Shown here piece after piece: positions 26,829 through 35,724 of a stretch of 64,000 nucleotides of DNA. Made by a program: the position numbers and the translations under genes. The notes beneath the pieces are model-generated. The model ran no database searches. It saw nothing but the letters and a program-made list of their open reading frames with translations, and was not told the DNA's origin. How positions within the stretch are numbered: position 1 is the stretch's first letter; every line of letters starts with the position of its first letter. Origin of the DNA: SZUA-35 sp965530755 (GTDB lineage: Bacteria; Actinomycetota; Acidimicrobiia; Acidimicrobiales; SZUA-35); contig CBESNA010000005.1 of NCBI GenBank assembly GCA_965530755.1, positions 62,001-126,000 of the forward strand. The letters are read 5' to 3'.

Positions 26829-26936
26829 ATGCTGATTCCCATTCTGCAGCTTCCAAATTTGCAGGCGATCGACATCGCTCAGACCCGTGAACAACTCACG
26901 ACCGTCCCGGCCCTCCTCGATCGCTGCCGGGGCTGA
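26829..26936 (+). CDS. 35-residue small ORF with a strong ribosome site
   Basis: An unrecognised small ORF (MLIPILQLPNLQAIDIAQTR, then about 15 residues ending in LLDRCRG). It is called because AAGGAGGG (26815-26822) lies 6 nt before its ATG, one of the best Shine-Dalgarno sequences in a window where most genes lack one. The sequence is hydrophobic and Leu/Ile/Gln-rich. It ends 24 nt before the first of four alternating complementary elements (26961-27049), so it could be a leader peptide or an independent small protein. Function unknown. Confidence 0.55.
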   Translation: MLIPILQLPNLQAIDIAQTREQLTTVPALLDRCRG

Positions 26937-26960
26937 CCAAACCAATCGTCACCCCAAACT

Positions 26961-27049
26961 GAGCGCGACCCGAACCCTGTTCTGACCGGTCGCGCTCGCA
27001 CGCCCCGAGCGCGACCGGACGCGTCACGAGCCGCAGTGACCGGTCGCGC
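26961..27049. repeat. Four alternating complementary elements (alternative stems)
   Basis: Element 1 GAGCGCGACC (26961-26970), element 2 CCGGTCGCGCTCG (26986-26998), element 3 CGAGCGCGACCGG (27006-27018) and element 4 CCGGTCGCGC (27040-27049). Adjacent elements are perfectly complementary: 1:2 over 10 bp, 2:3 over 13 bp with a 7-nt loop, 3:4 over 10 bp. The stems are mutually exclusive, as in transcription attenuators. Confidence 0.85.
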
Positions 27050-27075
27050 CCCCACTTCAGCGAGAGAAGCGAACC

Positions 27076-27297
27076 ATGCACCCTGTACCCGACTACCAAC
27101 ACGTCCAACTCATGCACGACCAGCGTCGACAGGAAGCACAACGTCGACGCACCGCCGGCCAACTCCGCAACGAGGCGCGCCAAGCGGCGCTCACCCGACC
27201 GGAGACGGCGGATCACCACCGACCGTCATTGCTGGACGCACTCAGCACACGATTGCGTGCGCTCAGCCCGAGACCGCGGCGAGCACGAGCGCAGTGA
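27076..27297 (+). CDS. Small basic hypothetical protein
   Basis: A 73-residue protein very rich in Arg, Gln and Ala (QRRQEAQRRRTAGQLRNEAR; C-terminus SPRPRRARAQ), with no membrane segment and no recognised domain. The first half should be an amphipathic helix. GAGAGAAG lies 6 nt before the ATG. It follows the alternating-stem region by 26 nt and is followed by a strong terminator hairpin, so it appears to be the last gene of a short transcript. Function unknown; nucleic-acid binding is possible from charge alone. Confidence 0.55.
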   Translation: MHPVPDYQHVQLMHDQRRQEAQRRRTAGQLRNEARQAALTRPETADHHRPSLLDALSTRLRALSPRPRRARAQ

Positions 27298-27350
27298 TCG
27301 GCACGATGACGGACAACACGAATACCCGATCACAGGATCGGCCTCATGAC

Positions 27351-27380
27351 CGCCGGGGAACGTTGGTTCCCCGGCGTTCT
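27351..27380. terminator. Strong hairpin terminator
   Basis: CGCCGGGGAAC (27351-27361), loop GTTG, GTTCCCCGGCG (27366-27376), then TTCT. It is an 11-bp perfect stem placed between the 73-residue ORF and the next promoter. Confidence 0.8.
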
Positions 27381-27414
27381 GGGTGGTAGCGCCTGACCAT
27401 TAGGCTCGACCCCC

Positions 27415-28347
27415 ATGACCAAGCCCTTCCGATTCGGTGTCCAGGCCAAGACGGCGACTTCGCGTTCCGAGTGGATCGAGCTGGCCAAGAAGACCGAGGA
27501 CCTCGGATACGCCACCCTCACCATTCCGGACCACTTCGACGGACAACTGGCGCCGACCCTGGCTCTCCAGGCCGCGGCCGATGCCACCGAAACACTCCGG
27601 GTGGGCGCCCTCGTCTGGTGCAACGACTACCGCCACCCGGTCGTGTTCGGAAGCGAGATGGCAACGCTCGACCTCCTCTCCGATGGACGTCTCGAGCTGG
27701 GCATCGGGGCCGGTTGGATGAAGTCGGACTACGACGCAGCCGGCATGACCTATGACCGGCCCGGCGTCCGGATCGACCGCATGATCGAGTCCGTGCAGAT
27801 CCTGAAGGGGCTCTTCGGTGACGGCCCGTTCTCCTTCGAAGGCGAGCACTACACGATCACCGATCTCGATCTTCATCCCAAGCCACTGCAGAAGCCGCAC
27901 CCGCCGTTCTTGATGGGCGGAGGAGGCCCGCGCTTCTTGCGTCTGGCCGGCAAACATGCCGACATCGTCGGCGTCAATCCCAACCTCCATGCCGGCGTGA
28001 TCGATGCCAACACCGCCAGCGACGCCACGGCGGCCAAGTACGCCGAGAAACTCTCCTGGGTCAAGGATGGTGCCGGCGAACGCTTCGATGACATCGAGCT
28101 GAACGTTCGAGTCTTCGTCGTGATGTTCACAGACGACCGCAACGGCACTGCTGAGATGCTGGCACCGGGGATGGGGATGTCAGCAAACGACGCTCTCGAA
28201 TCGCCGTTGGCACTCGTCGGCGATCCAGCCTCGATGATCGATGACCTCGTTGCTCGCCGTGAGACCTACGGCTTCAGCTACGTCGGTGTCGGACCGGCCG
28301 AAATGGAACAGTTCGCACCAGTCGTCGCCCAATTGGCCGGGAACTGA
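27415..28347 (+). CDS. LLM-class F420-dependent oxidoreductase
   Basis: A luciferase-like TIM-barrel enzyme of 310 residues expected to use coenzyme F420. FRFGVQAKTATSRSEWIELA is the family start. Typical segments are GYATLTIPDHF, LRVGALVWCNDYRHPVVFGS, DGRLELGIGAGW and PPFLMGGGGPRFLRLAGKHA. It resembles the TIGR03621-like group of actinobacterial F420 enzymes. TAGGCT lies 8 nt before the ATG, compatible with a leaderless or nearly leaderless transcript. Substrate unknown. Confidence 0.9.
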   Translation: MTKPFRFGVQAKTATSRSEWIELAKKTEDLGYATLTIPDHFDGQLAPTLALQAAADATETLRVGALVWCNDYRHPVVFGSEMATLDLLSDGRLELGIGAGWMKSDYDAAGMTYDRPGVRIDRMIESVQILKGLFGDGPFSFEGEHYTITDLDLHPKPLQKPHPPFLMGGGGPRFLRLAGKHADIVGVNPNLHAGVIDANTASDATAAKYAEKLSWVKDGAGERFDDIELNVRVFVVMFTDDRNGTAEMLAPGMGMSANDALESPLALVGDPASMIDDLVARRETYGFSYVGVGPAEMEQFAPVVAQLAGN

Positions 28348-28374
28348 ACCAGCGCCGCGAACGCTGACGACCCA

Positions 28375-29175
28375 ATGCCTTCCTCCGCGAACCCAGACCC
28401 AGGCGAAAACCACCACGACGGCCTCCTCGAGCGCTTCGACGACTTCAAGGACCGCGTCGAGGACGCTGCCATCCGTGCCGAGTACGAGACTGGCGGACGA
28501 GAGACCTCGGACGAAGAGGCCAAGGCCCATGCTCTCGTGCGCGCCGCACGCATGACGCTCGGCTTCGTCGTCACGATCGTCGGTATCGCCGCCCTGCCGT
28601 TGCCCGGTCCTGGTTGGCTGATCATCGCCGGAGGACTCACGATTCTCTCGAAGGACGTCGCCTGGGCCGAGCGGCTGCTCCGCTACATCCGCAAGCGGGT
28701 CCCCGGGATTCCCGAGGACGGAAAGATCCCGCGCTCGTCGCTGGTGACGATGGCCGTCATGACCCTCGCCTTCGTCGCGGCGTCCATGTGGTGGACCTTC
28801 AGTCGCGGATCGGACGAGATCCAGGCGGGTGAGTACCTCGTGGTCGAGATCACCGAGCCCGTTGCGGTCACCGATCCAGGAATCAACGTGTTTCTCTCGG
28901 AGTCGGGCGCGATCAACGTGTTCGAGCCGCCATGCGAACCGGTGATGATCGCCGTGGTGGAGCGGTCCAAGACCGAATACGTGTTGGGCGAGCTCGAAGA
29001 TGCCAACTGGACCTGCGGGGACAGTCGCCTGGTCAAGAACCTGAGTGGGTCCACGCTGGAGTTGGGCTACTCGACCGATGGCATCGTGAACTGGTTCTTT
29101 GCCGACGACGAACTCTCGTCGATCGAGGTCACGAGCGACGAGGGCACCTTCCGCGCCGAGGTCACCCGGCGTTGA
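28375..29175 (+). CDS. PGPGW-type transmembrane protein
   Basis: A 266-residue membrane protein. A charged cytoplasmic start is followed by a hydrophobic pair around the PGPGW signature (IVGIAALPLPGPGWLIIAGG, about residues 67-86) and the conserved TILSKDVAWAERLLRYI. A third helix (MAVMTLAFVAASMWW) leads to an extracytoplasmic C-terminal domain of about 120 residues with two cysteines. The PGPGW family has no defined biochemical role. The C-terminal domain is an addition not usual in short family members. Confidence 0.85.
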   Translation: MPSSANPDPGENHHDGLLERFDDFKDRVEDAAIRAEYETGGRETSDEEAKAHALVRAARMTLGFVVTIVGIAALPLPGPGWLIIAGGLTILSKDVAWAERLLRYIRKRVPGIPEDGKIPRSSLVTMAVMTLAFVAASMWWTFSRGSDEIQAGEYLVVEITEPVAVTDPGINVFLSESGAINVFEPPCEPVMIAVVERSKTEYVLGELEDANWTCGDSRLVKNLSGSTLELGYSTDGIVNWFFADDELSSIEVTSDEGTFRAEVTRR

Positions 29176-29226
29176 CGCAGGCTGCCGCCTGCTCACGCCT
29201 GCGAGCAGTGGGCCGATCCTTCTCCG

Positions 29227-31164
29227 GTGAAGCAGCCGGCCATTGACGATCTCGAGCTGAAAGCCGCGATCCGAGTCGAGCGATTTCGGTTCTTCTTCGC
29301 CAACCGCTGGGGCGGCCCGGTCGGAACGTTCTTCGCCGTCGCGCTCTACTCCACGATCATCTCAGCAGCGGGCCACCCACCCCGCGGTCTTGCCTGGTGG
29401 GCGATCGGCATGCTCACCGTGATGGTGCTGATGGCCGCCACCGTGGTCCTGCCGCCGCTCGTCGCTGCGAGGAATGACGAAGGTCTGCCGTCAGCCACGA
29501 GGTGGCTGCAAATTCTCACCGGCATCGGGTACGGAAGTCTGATGTGGCTCGACCTCGAACTCACTCGCACCACAGAGTTTCGTTGGATAACGCTCGCGAT
29601 GATCTTTGCAGTGAGCGCTGGCGTGTTGTCCGGTTTGTCCGGTGTCAACTCGCTCAGCAAGCTGACTCTCATCCCGATGTGTGTCGGGGCTTCGTCAGCC
29701 CTACTGGTTGCCGGTCAACCGATCATGGCGCTCAGCGTTGCTGTCTTTGCCGGCATCGCTCTGCGCAGCCTGGCCGAGAACGACAAGCTCTGGGTCGAGC
29801 TCATCGTGTTGCGGATCATCTCGAATCGAGTGGCCGAGGAGAACGTCTGGGCAGCAACCCATGATCCGCTGACCGAACTCCTGAATCGTGCCGGCGTGAT
29901 GCAGCATCTCGCCGAACGAGCTGATGAGCCCGACCACCCGATCAGCCTCATGTTCATCGACCTCGACCACTTCAAGGAGGTCAACGACCGATTCGGACAC
30001 GCAGGCGGTGACCTGGTCCTCGCCGAGACCGCACGGCGGTTGCGCAAATCCCTGAGGAACGACGACGTCGTCGGACGACTCGGCGGTGACGAGTTCGTCG
30101 TCGCACTCAGCGCGGCGTACGACAAGGCCACCTCGGCTCGGTTGGCCAACCGGATCATCGATGATCTCGAACGACCGATGGCGAGCACTGACGGAGACGA
30201 CATCTATCTCTCGGCCAGCGTGGGCATTGCCACGCTCTCGCCGTCAGAAGCTACGCCGGAGCAACTCCTGCTGGATGCCGATCACGCGATGTACCGGGCT
30301 AAGAAGACGGGACGCCGTCAAGTCGTCCACTTCGACAACGAGCTTCGGGACGAGCTACACGAGCGGAGTGGCCTCGAGACACACCTTCGGCGCGCCGTTC
30401 GCGAAGGCTCGATCGAAGCAGACGCCCAACCCATGTTCTCCCTCGAAACCGGGAACGTCCGGGCGGTCGAACTGCTGGCCCGATGGCGGCTGCCAGGAGG
30501 CGCGACAGTCACGCCGAGCGTCTTCATCCCGTTGGCCGAGGACATCGGCCTCATCGGTGATCTCACACGCCAGATGCTCCGAACTGCGGGCAGGATGCTC
30601 CAAACCTGGTCAGACGATCCGATCCTGCGAAACGCCAGCGTGACCGTGAACGTGTCTCCCGTCGAGTTCGCCAGAGGACGTCTGGTTCAGTCCGTCGCCG
30701 ACACCATCACCGAGTTCGCCATCGAACCAGGACAACTCTTCCTGGAACTCACCGAATCGCATGAACTCGTCGGTGACGAGAGCGACCTGGGCCAGTTCCA
30801 GAAGTTGCAGGCTCTCGGTGTTCGCTTCGCCATCGACGACTTCGGAACCGGCTACTCATCTCTCGATCAGCTTCTGAAACTGCCGATCGACGCTGTGAAA
30901 CTCGATCTGAGCCTCATTGCGAAGCTCGGCACCGACCCGAGGCAGACCGCACTGGTACGGAGCATCCACGAGCTCGCAGCAGTCGTCGGCAACAGCGTGG
31001 TCATCGAAGGCGTGGAGACCGCCGCTCAGTTGGCCGAGTTGGAGATGATCGGAGCGACCCTGGCGCAGGGCTACTACCTGTGCAGACCCGTTCCCGTCGA
31101 TGAGTTGGCTGATCATCTCGCAGCCTTGCGTGTGGACCGCTCCGTGCTCGACTTGGATCGTTAG
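29227..31164 (+). CDS. Membrane GGDEF-EAL cyclic-di-GMP enzyme
   Basis: A 645-residue protein with about six N-terminal helices (residues 25-185), then a diguanylate cyclase domain and a phosphodiesterase domain. The cyclase has an intact GGDEF (GRLGGDEFVVA) and an I-site RNDD five residues before it. The EAL domain keeps the catalytic set: ELL in VRAVELLARW, N in TVNVSPVEF, E in LELTES, DDFGTGYSS, K in AVKLDLS, and GVET. Both activities are therefore possible. No periplasmic sensor domain is seen. The start is a GTG; the final 4 bases overlap the convergent helD-like gene. Confidence 0.93.
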   Translation: MKQPAIDDLELKAAIRVERFRFFFANRWGGPVGTFFAVALYSTIISAAGHPPRGLAWWAIGMLTVMVLMAATVVLPPLVAARNDEGLPSATRWLQILTGIGYGSLMWLDLELTRTTEFRWITLAMIFAVSAGVLSGLSGVNSLSKLTLIPMCVGASSALLVAGQPIMALSVAVFAGIALRSLAENDKLWVELIVLRIISNRVAEENVWAATHDPLTELLNRAGVMQHLAERADEPDHPISLMFIDLDHFKEVNDRFGHAGGDLVLAETARRLRKSLRNDDVVGRLGGDEFVVALSAAYDKATSARLANRIIDDLERPMASTDGDDIYLSASVGIATLSPSEATPEQLLLDADHAMYRAKKTGRRQVVHFDNELRDELHERSGLETHLRRAVREGSIEADAQPMFSLETGNVRAVELLARWRLPGGATVTPSVFIPLAEDIGLIGDLTRQMLRTAGRMLQTWSDDPILRNASVTVNVSPVEFARGRLVQSVADTITEFAIEPGQLFLELTESHELVGDESDLGQFQKLQALGVRFAIDDFGTGYSSLDQLLKLPIDAVKLDLSLIAKLGTDPRQTALVRSIHELAAVVGNSVVIEGVETAAQLAELEMIGATLAQGYYLCRPVPVDELADHLAALRVDRSVLDLDR

Positions 31165-33257
31165 CGCAAGAAGTCAGGCAGTGGCTCGGTGTGCAGCAAC
31201 GTGAGTCGTTTGGTCGACCGGGTGACCGCGACGTAGAGCGAGCGGGCGCCTTGCTGTTCTTCGCGCAGAATGCGGTTCGGTTCCATCACGACAGTCGCAT
31301 CCACTTCGAGGCCTTTCACCAGGCTCACCGGCACGACCGTGATTGGCGAGGTGAAGCCGTCTCGACGGGCACGGCCGACGGCGACACCGGCGGCCTCGAA
31401 TGCATCCACCACGTCGTCGTAGGCAGAAGTGGCGCACACCACGGCGACGTTGCCGTGATCGAGTGCCGCCAGTTCCTCGACCGCCCGCTCGATGGTGCGG
31501 GCATCGAGGGTCCCTGGGGCGACCTGCACGATCTCGGGCACGTCGCCGTCAGAACGAACGGCCGTCGGCGGATCGAGTTGGGGAGCAGCCACCTTCAGGA
31601 CCCTGGCCGCCAGATCCATCGTGGGACCGGGAATGCGATAGCCGACGGTGAGCTCACGATGCCTCGGCTCGCGACGATCGGGAAGGTGCTCGAGGATCTC
31701 GTCCCAGTGATCATGGGCCCACGCTCCGGTGCTCTGCGCGATGTCGCCGACAACGGTCATTGATCCGTTCAGCGAGCGACGGGTCAGCATGCGCAGCTGC
31801 ATCGGCGACAGGTCCTGCGCCTCGTCGACCACGATGTGTCCGTACGTGCGGATCTCGTCGACGTCGTGCTTCTTCGGTCGAGGTCCGAGATGCTCGAACG
31901 CTTCGTCGAGCACGGGGACGTCGTCGACGGTCCACAGGACCTTCGTTGCGTCGTGGTCCGGGTGCCATGGTCGGTGGAGGGCGTCACGCTCCTCCGCGGT
32001 CAATGACACACCCGCCGACTCGATCAGCGACCGGGACCCGTAGAGATCATGGATCAACATCGCCGGCGACAACACCGGCCACATCCAGTTGATGGCGGAG
32101 CGGACGTCGATGGTGTCGCCGAGTTCCTCGCGCACCTCGGAAACGTCGACTCCGTCCGGGTGTGATGCAGCCAGCGCGTCGAACACAGAGTTCACCACGA
32201 ACTTGCGGGCCGCATTGTGAGACCGGTACCTGCGGCGTGCCTCTTTGACAATCCGCTCGGACTCATGCACACGCAGGCGGAGGTAGCGTGCGCCCAGACC
32301 GACGATCAGATCCTTGCGCAGTGGCCGCTGACGGTCGCGAACCGCTCGGCGCACCGTCTTCACCATCTTGAGATCGCCCTTGATCCGACCCGTTTCCGGC
32401 TGGTCGCGACCCTGGGTCCGGATACCGGGGACCAGATCGGGCAACACCGACAGCTCGACACCGGCCTCGCCGAGCGAAGGCAGGACCTGTTCGATGTAAC
32501 CGAGGAAGAGCCGGTTGGGCCCGACGACCAGCAGGCCCTGTCCCTCGAGCGGGAAGCGGTGGGTGTAAAGCAGGTAGGCCGCACGATGAAGCGCCACCAC
32601 CGTCTTGCCGGTGCCCGGGCCGCCTTGCACCACGAGAACACCGGGCATCGGGGCACGGATGATCTCGTCCTGCTCGGCCTGGATCGTGCCGACGATGTCG
32701 GAGAGTCGTCCGGTTCGGCTGGTCTCGAGCGCAGCGACCAGCGCGCCCTGACCCCGCAGCTCACGACCGTTGACCGTGGCCGCTTGCCTACCGGCGGCAT
32801 CACCCAAGAACTCGTCCTCGAGGCCGAGAAGCTCTCGACCACGCGAGATGAAGTACCGGCGACGCACGAGCCCCTGGGGGTCTCGACCGGTCGCCCGGTA
32901 GAACGCCTCGGCCACGGGCGCCCGCCAGTCGACGATCAGCGGTTCGTGGTCCAGGGCCGCCACCGCGACGCGGCCGATGTGGTAGCTGCCGGCGCCCGCA
33001 TTCTCAGCCTGGTCGATGCGGCCGAAGCAGAGGGAACGATCGCCGATGTCGAGATCGGTCAGGCGGTTCGCTATCTGCTCGTTGATGACCTCGCGCTCCC
33101 ACCGAGCCTGATTGGTTCCGCCCTCGCCGACCTCGACCATCTTCTTGAGCGCGATCGCTTCTTGGCGAGCCGCGTCGAGACGGGCAAAAGCCCGGTCGAG
33201 ATGAGCTTGCTCTTCAGCCAGTTCTGGATGTGAACTGACCGAGCCCGTATCCGTCAT
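31161..33257 (-). CDS. HelD-like superfamily 1 helicase (RNA polymerase recycling)
   Basis: A 698-residue UvrD/PcrA-like ATPase of the HelD family, which removes or protects stalled RNA polymerase and can confer rifamycin tolerance (HelR) in actinobacteria. The N-terminal coiled coil (residues 8-70) is the secondary-channel arm. Walker A is GGPGTGKTVVALHRAA, Walker B is VVDEAQDLSP, and motifs III-VI (VGDIAQST, VGYRIP, SLVKGLEVDA, YVAVTRS) are present. No rifamycin-associated element was found upstream. The ATG at 33257 follows GGGGGC. Confidence 0.92.
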   Translation of the reverse strand: MTDTGSVSSHPELAEEQAHLDRAFARLDAARQEAIALKKMVEVGEGGTNQARWEREVINEQIANRLTDLDIGDRSLCFGRIDQAENAGAGSYHIGRVAVAALDHEPLIVDWRAPVAEAFYRATGRDPQGLVRRRYFISRGRELLGLEDEFLGDAAGRQAATVNGRELRGQGALVAALETSRTGRLSDIVGTIQAEQDEIIRAPMPGVLVVQGGPGTGKTVVALHRAAYLLYTHRFPLEGQGLLVVGPNRLFLGYIEQVLPSLGEAGVELSVLPDLVPGIRTQGRDQPETGRIKGDLKMVKTVRRAVRDRQRPLRKDLIVGLGARYLRLRVHESERIVKEARRRYRSHNAARKFVVNSVFDALAASHPDGVDVSEVREELGDTIDVRSAINWMWPVLSPAMLIHDLYGSRSLIESAGVSLTAEERDALHRPWHPDHDATKVLWTVDDVPVLDEAFEHLGPRPKKHDVDEIRTYGHIVVDEAQDLSPMQLRMLTRRSLNGSMTVVGDIAQSTGAWAHDHWDEILEHLPDRREPRHRELTVGYRIPGPTMDLAARVLKVAAPQLDPPTAVRSDGDVPEIVQVAPGTLDARTIERAVEELAALDHGNVAVVCATSAYDDVVDAFEAAGVAVGRARRDGFTSPITVVPVSLVKGLEVDATVVMEPNRILREEQQGARSLYVAVTRSTKRLTLLHTEPLPDFLR

Positions 33258-33327
33258 GCGCCCCCAACTGCCACAATGTGGCCTTCGATGCTAGTGGCGA
33301 CGGATGGCTTCAACGACCGTCGGGCAC

Positions 33328-33963
33328 TCAGGGGGTTCCGATGCGGGGCAGCGGCCAGTAGCGAAGGAACGCTTCGCCTTCGATCCGGTCGACGTCGATC
33401 GGGCCGAACACTCGGCTGTCGGTGCTGTCGTTCCGGTTGTCGCCCATCACGAACACGTGGCCGGCCGGCACGTCAATGGGTGCGAAGTCGCCGATGCTCA
33501 CGTCGGCATCGAGGTAGGGCTCGAGAAGAGCCTCGCCGTTGACGAAGACCTGATTGTCGTGCCCCTCGACGACATCCCCGGGCAGCCCGATCACTCGCTT
33601 GATGAGGTCGTCGTATGGCGACGCGAGCGTTTCAGGCCGTTCGAACACCACGATGTCGCCCCTCTCGACGTCGCCGAAGTGGTAGCTGAGCTTGTTCACC
33701 AGCAGCCGATCACGGATCTCGAGCGAGCCCTCCATCGACGCCGACGGGATCGAGAAGGCCTGCAGGAGGTAGGTGCGAACGATCAGCGCGACCACGATCG
33801 CTCCGACGAGAACCGCGATCCACTCGATCACGGTGCGGAGCGCGCTCGGCCTCTCTGGAGCCTCGGTGTCGTTCGGGCTCTCAGGCGTCTCCGGGGCGTC
33901 GGTCGTGCCGATGATGGCGAACCCCTTCTCGGTGTTCTCTAGGTTTGCCTCGTCGACCGACAC
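33328..33963 (-). CDS. lepB: Signal peptidase I
   Basis: Membrane-bound serine protease that removes signal peptides; 211 residues from GTG 33963. A disordered acidic N-terminus (PETPESPNDTEAPERPS) is followed by one membrane helix (VIEWIAVLVGAIVVALIV). The catalytic Ser is in FSIPSASMEGSL, the Lys base in DDLIKRVIGLPGD, and box E is GHVFVMGDNRNDSTDSRVFGP. The GTG was chosen because TAGCGT lies 7 nt upstream; in-frame ATGs at 34014 and 34086 would overlap the divergent gene. Confidence 0.93.
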   Translation of the reverse strand: MSVDEANLENTEKGFAIIGTTDAPETPESPNDTEAPERPSALRTVIEWIAVLVGAIVVALIVRTYLLQAFSIPSASMEGSLEIRDRLLVNKLSYHFGDVERGDIVVFERPETLASPYDDLIKRVIGLPGDVVEGHDNQVFVNGEALLEPYLDADVSIGDFAPIDVPAGHVFVMGDNRNDSTDSRVFGPIDVDRIEGEAFLRYWPLPRIGTP

Positions 33964-34030
33964 CCCCAGGACGCTAACCCGCAGGCGATCCTGCGCCACG
34001 GAGCCTTCGAGCATGGAGCGCATCAGACAG

Positions 34031-34585
34031 ATGGGCCTCGACCACACTGAGACGGTGCCGAATCCGAACAACGCTGCACCGATCACAACCGTCCTGCTCG
34101 ATCTCGACGGAGTGATCCGCCACTTCGACCCCGATCACGTCGCCAGTGTCGAGACAGCAGCAGGGCTCGAACCAGGGTCATTGGAAGCGGCAGCGTTCAG
34201 CGAGGGACTCATCGAGCTCCTCATCACCGGCAGGATCAGCCGAGCGGACTGGACTCGGGAGGTCGGGGCAGCGGTGGGCAATCTCGATGCGGCCACGAAT
34301 TGGTTGGACGTGAAGGGCGACATCGACGCGGCGATGATCGAGTTGATCGACGAACTGCGCTCCGGGCGCATCACGGTGGCGATCCTCACCAACGGCACCG
34401 ACACGATTCCGGCCGAACTCGACGAGCTCGGTGTCACGCCTCACGTTGACGCCATCTTCAACACCGCCGATTCTGAGCGCAAGATGAGCGGTGTCATCGA
34501 ACTCGGCATGACCGTGCACCCCTTCGTCGGCGTTGCCGACCTCCGTCGCCGATTGCGCGAATTGGGCTTGTTGACGACGCCGTGA
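34031..34585 (+). CDS. Truncated HAD-family hydrolase
   Basis: A 184-residue haloacid dehalogenase-like protein. Motif I (VLLDLDGVIR) and motif II (VAILTNGTDT) are intact. After IFNTADSE the usual lysine/proline motif III and the acidic motif IV (VDD-type) are missing; the sequence jumps to IELGMTVHPFVGVADLRRRL, which in relatives follows those motifs. An in-frame loss of about 25-30 residues is inferred, and the protein is probably not a working phosphatase. The start is uncertain (34013, 34031 or GTG 34052). Confidence 0.7.
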   Translation: MGLDHTETVPNPNNAAPITTVLLDLDGVIRHFDPDHVASVETAAGLEPGSLEAAAFSEGLIELLITGRISRADWTREVGAAVGNLDAATNWLDVKGDIDAAMIELIDELRSGRITVAILTNGTDTIPAELDELGVTPHVDAIFNTADSERKMSGVIELGMTVHPFVGVADLRRRLRELGLLTTP

Positions 34586-34637
34586 TCGGCTGCAGGCGCC
34601 CTCCGGCACCTGCAGTCGGCAGATACCGTTGTTGTCC

Positions 34638-35723
34638 GTGCCAAGTCGCCCCGATCACTCACAATCTGCGTTCATCAAGGCGTGCCGACAGGAACCGCAC
34701 GACCGCGTGCCGGTGTGGTTCATGCGCCAGGCCGGCCGGTCGCTACCCGAATACAAGGCAATACGAGGTGAGGGCACGATCCTGCACGCCATTCAAGACC
34801 CCGAACGGGCCGCCGAGATCACGCTCCAGCCAGTCCGTCGCTACGGGGTCGACGCCGCCATCCTCTTCAGCGACATCGTCACCCCGGTGTTCGCCGTCGG
34901 CTTCGGCATCGACATCACCCCCGGTGTCGGTCCCACCTGCGAGCAGCCGTTCGCGTCTGCCGCCGACCTCGACCGAATCCGGCCGCTGGAACCTGACGAT
35001 CTCTGGTTCCAGACCGAGACTGTTGGTCGGCTCGCCGAGGAACTGACCATTCCGCTGATCGGGTTCGCCGGCGGTCCGTTCACGCTTGCTTCCTACATGA
35101 TCGAGGGTAAGCCATCGCGCGACTACGCCAAGGTCAAGTCGTTGATGATGGGCGACCCCGATCTGTGGCACGAGCTCTGCGACCGACTCGCCGACCTCGC
35201 CATCGGCACGCTCACCAACCAGGTCGAGAATGGTGCGTCCGCCATCCAGCTGTTCGACTCCTGGGCCGGAGCCCTACGGCCGGAGCACTACCGCGACTAC
35301 GTGCTACCCCACTCGACCAAGATCCTGTCTGCCATGGACGAGCTCGGTGTGCCGAAGATCCATTTCGGGATCACCACCGGCGAGTTGCTCGATCAGATCG
35401 CAGCGGCCGGGGCGGACGTCGTCGGTGTCGACTGGCGTACTCGCCTCGCCGATGCACGGAAACGCACTGGCGGTCGCGTCGCACTCCAGGGCAACCTCGA
35501 TCCTGCGCTGCTGCTCGCCCCGTGGAACGTCCTCCAGACCGAGGTTCGTCGCGTCCTCGACGACAACGGCGGCCACCCCGGACACATCTTCAACCTCGGG
35601 CACGGCGTCCTTCCGCAGGTAGACCCCGAGCAGCTCCTCCGAGTCGTCGAATTGGTACACGCCGAGGGCCGGACCGACGGGCCCTTTGATGAGACGACTC
35701 CCCTCGGTACGGCGGCCGGCTGA
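34638..35723 (+). CDS. hemE: Uroporphyrinogen decarboxylase
   Basis: Converts uroporphyrinogen III to coproporphyrinogen III in heme synthesis; 361 residues, cytoplasmic. Signatures are PVWFMRQAGRSLPEYK near the N-terminus, FSDIVTP with the substrate-binding Asp, and GFAGGPFTLASYMIEG. The GTG at 34638 was chosen because TACCGT ends 8 nt upstream. It is followed after one base by the coproporphyrinogen oxidase gene, so the two consecutive pathway steps are co-transcribed. Confidence 0.96.
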   Translation: MPSRPDHSQSAFIKACRQEPHDRVPVWFMRQAGRSLPEYKAIRGEGTILHAIQDPERAAEITLQPVRRYGVDAAILFSDIVTPVFAVGFGIDITPGVGPTCEQPFASAADLDRIRPLEPDDLWFQTETVGRLAEELTIPLIGFAGGPFTLASYMIEGKPSRDYAKVKSLMMGDPDLWHELCDRLADLAIGTLTNQVENGASAIQLFDSWAGALRPEHYRDYVLPHSTKILSAMDELGVPKIHFGITTGELLDQIAAAGADVVGVDWRTRLADARKRTGGRVALQGNLDPALLLAPWNVLQTEVRRVLDDNGGHPGHIFNLGHGVLPQVDPEQLLRVVELVHAEGRTDGPFDETTPLGTAAG

Positions 35724-35724
35724 G

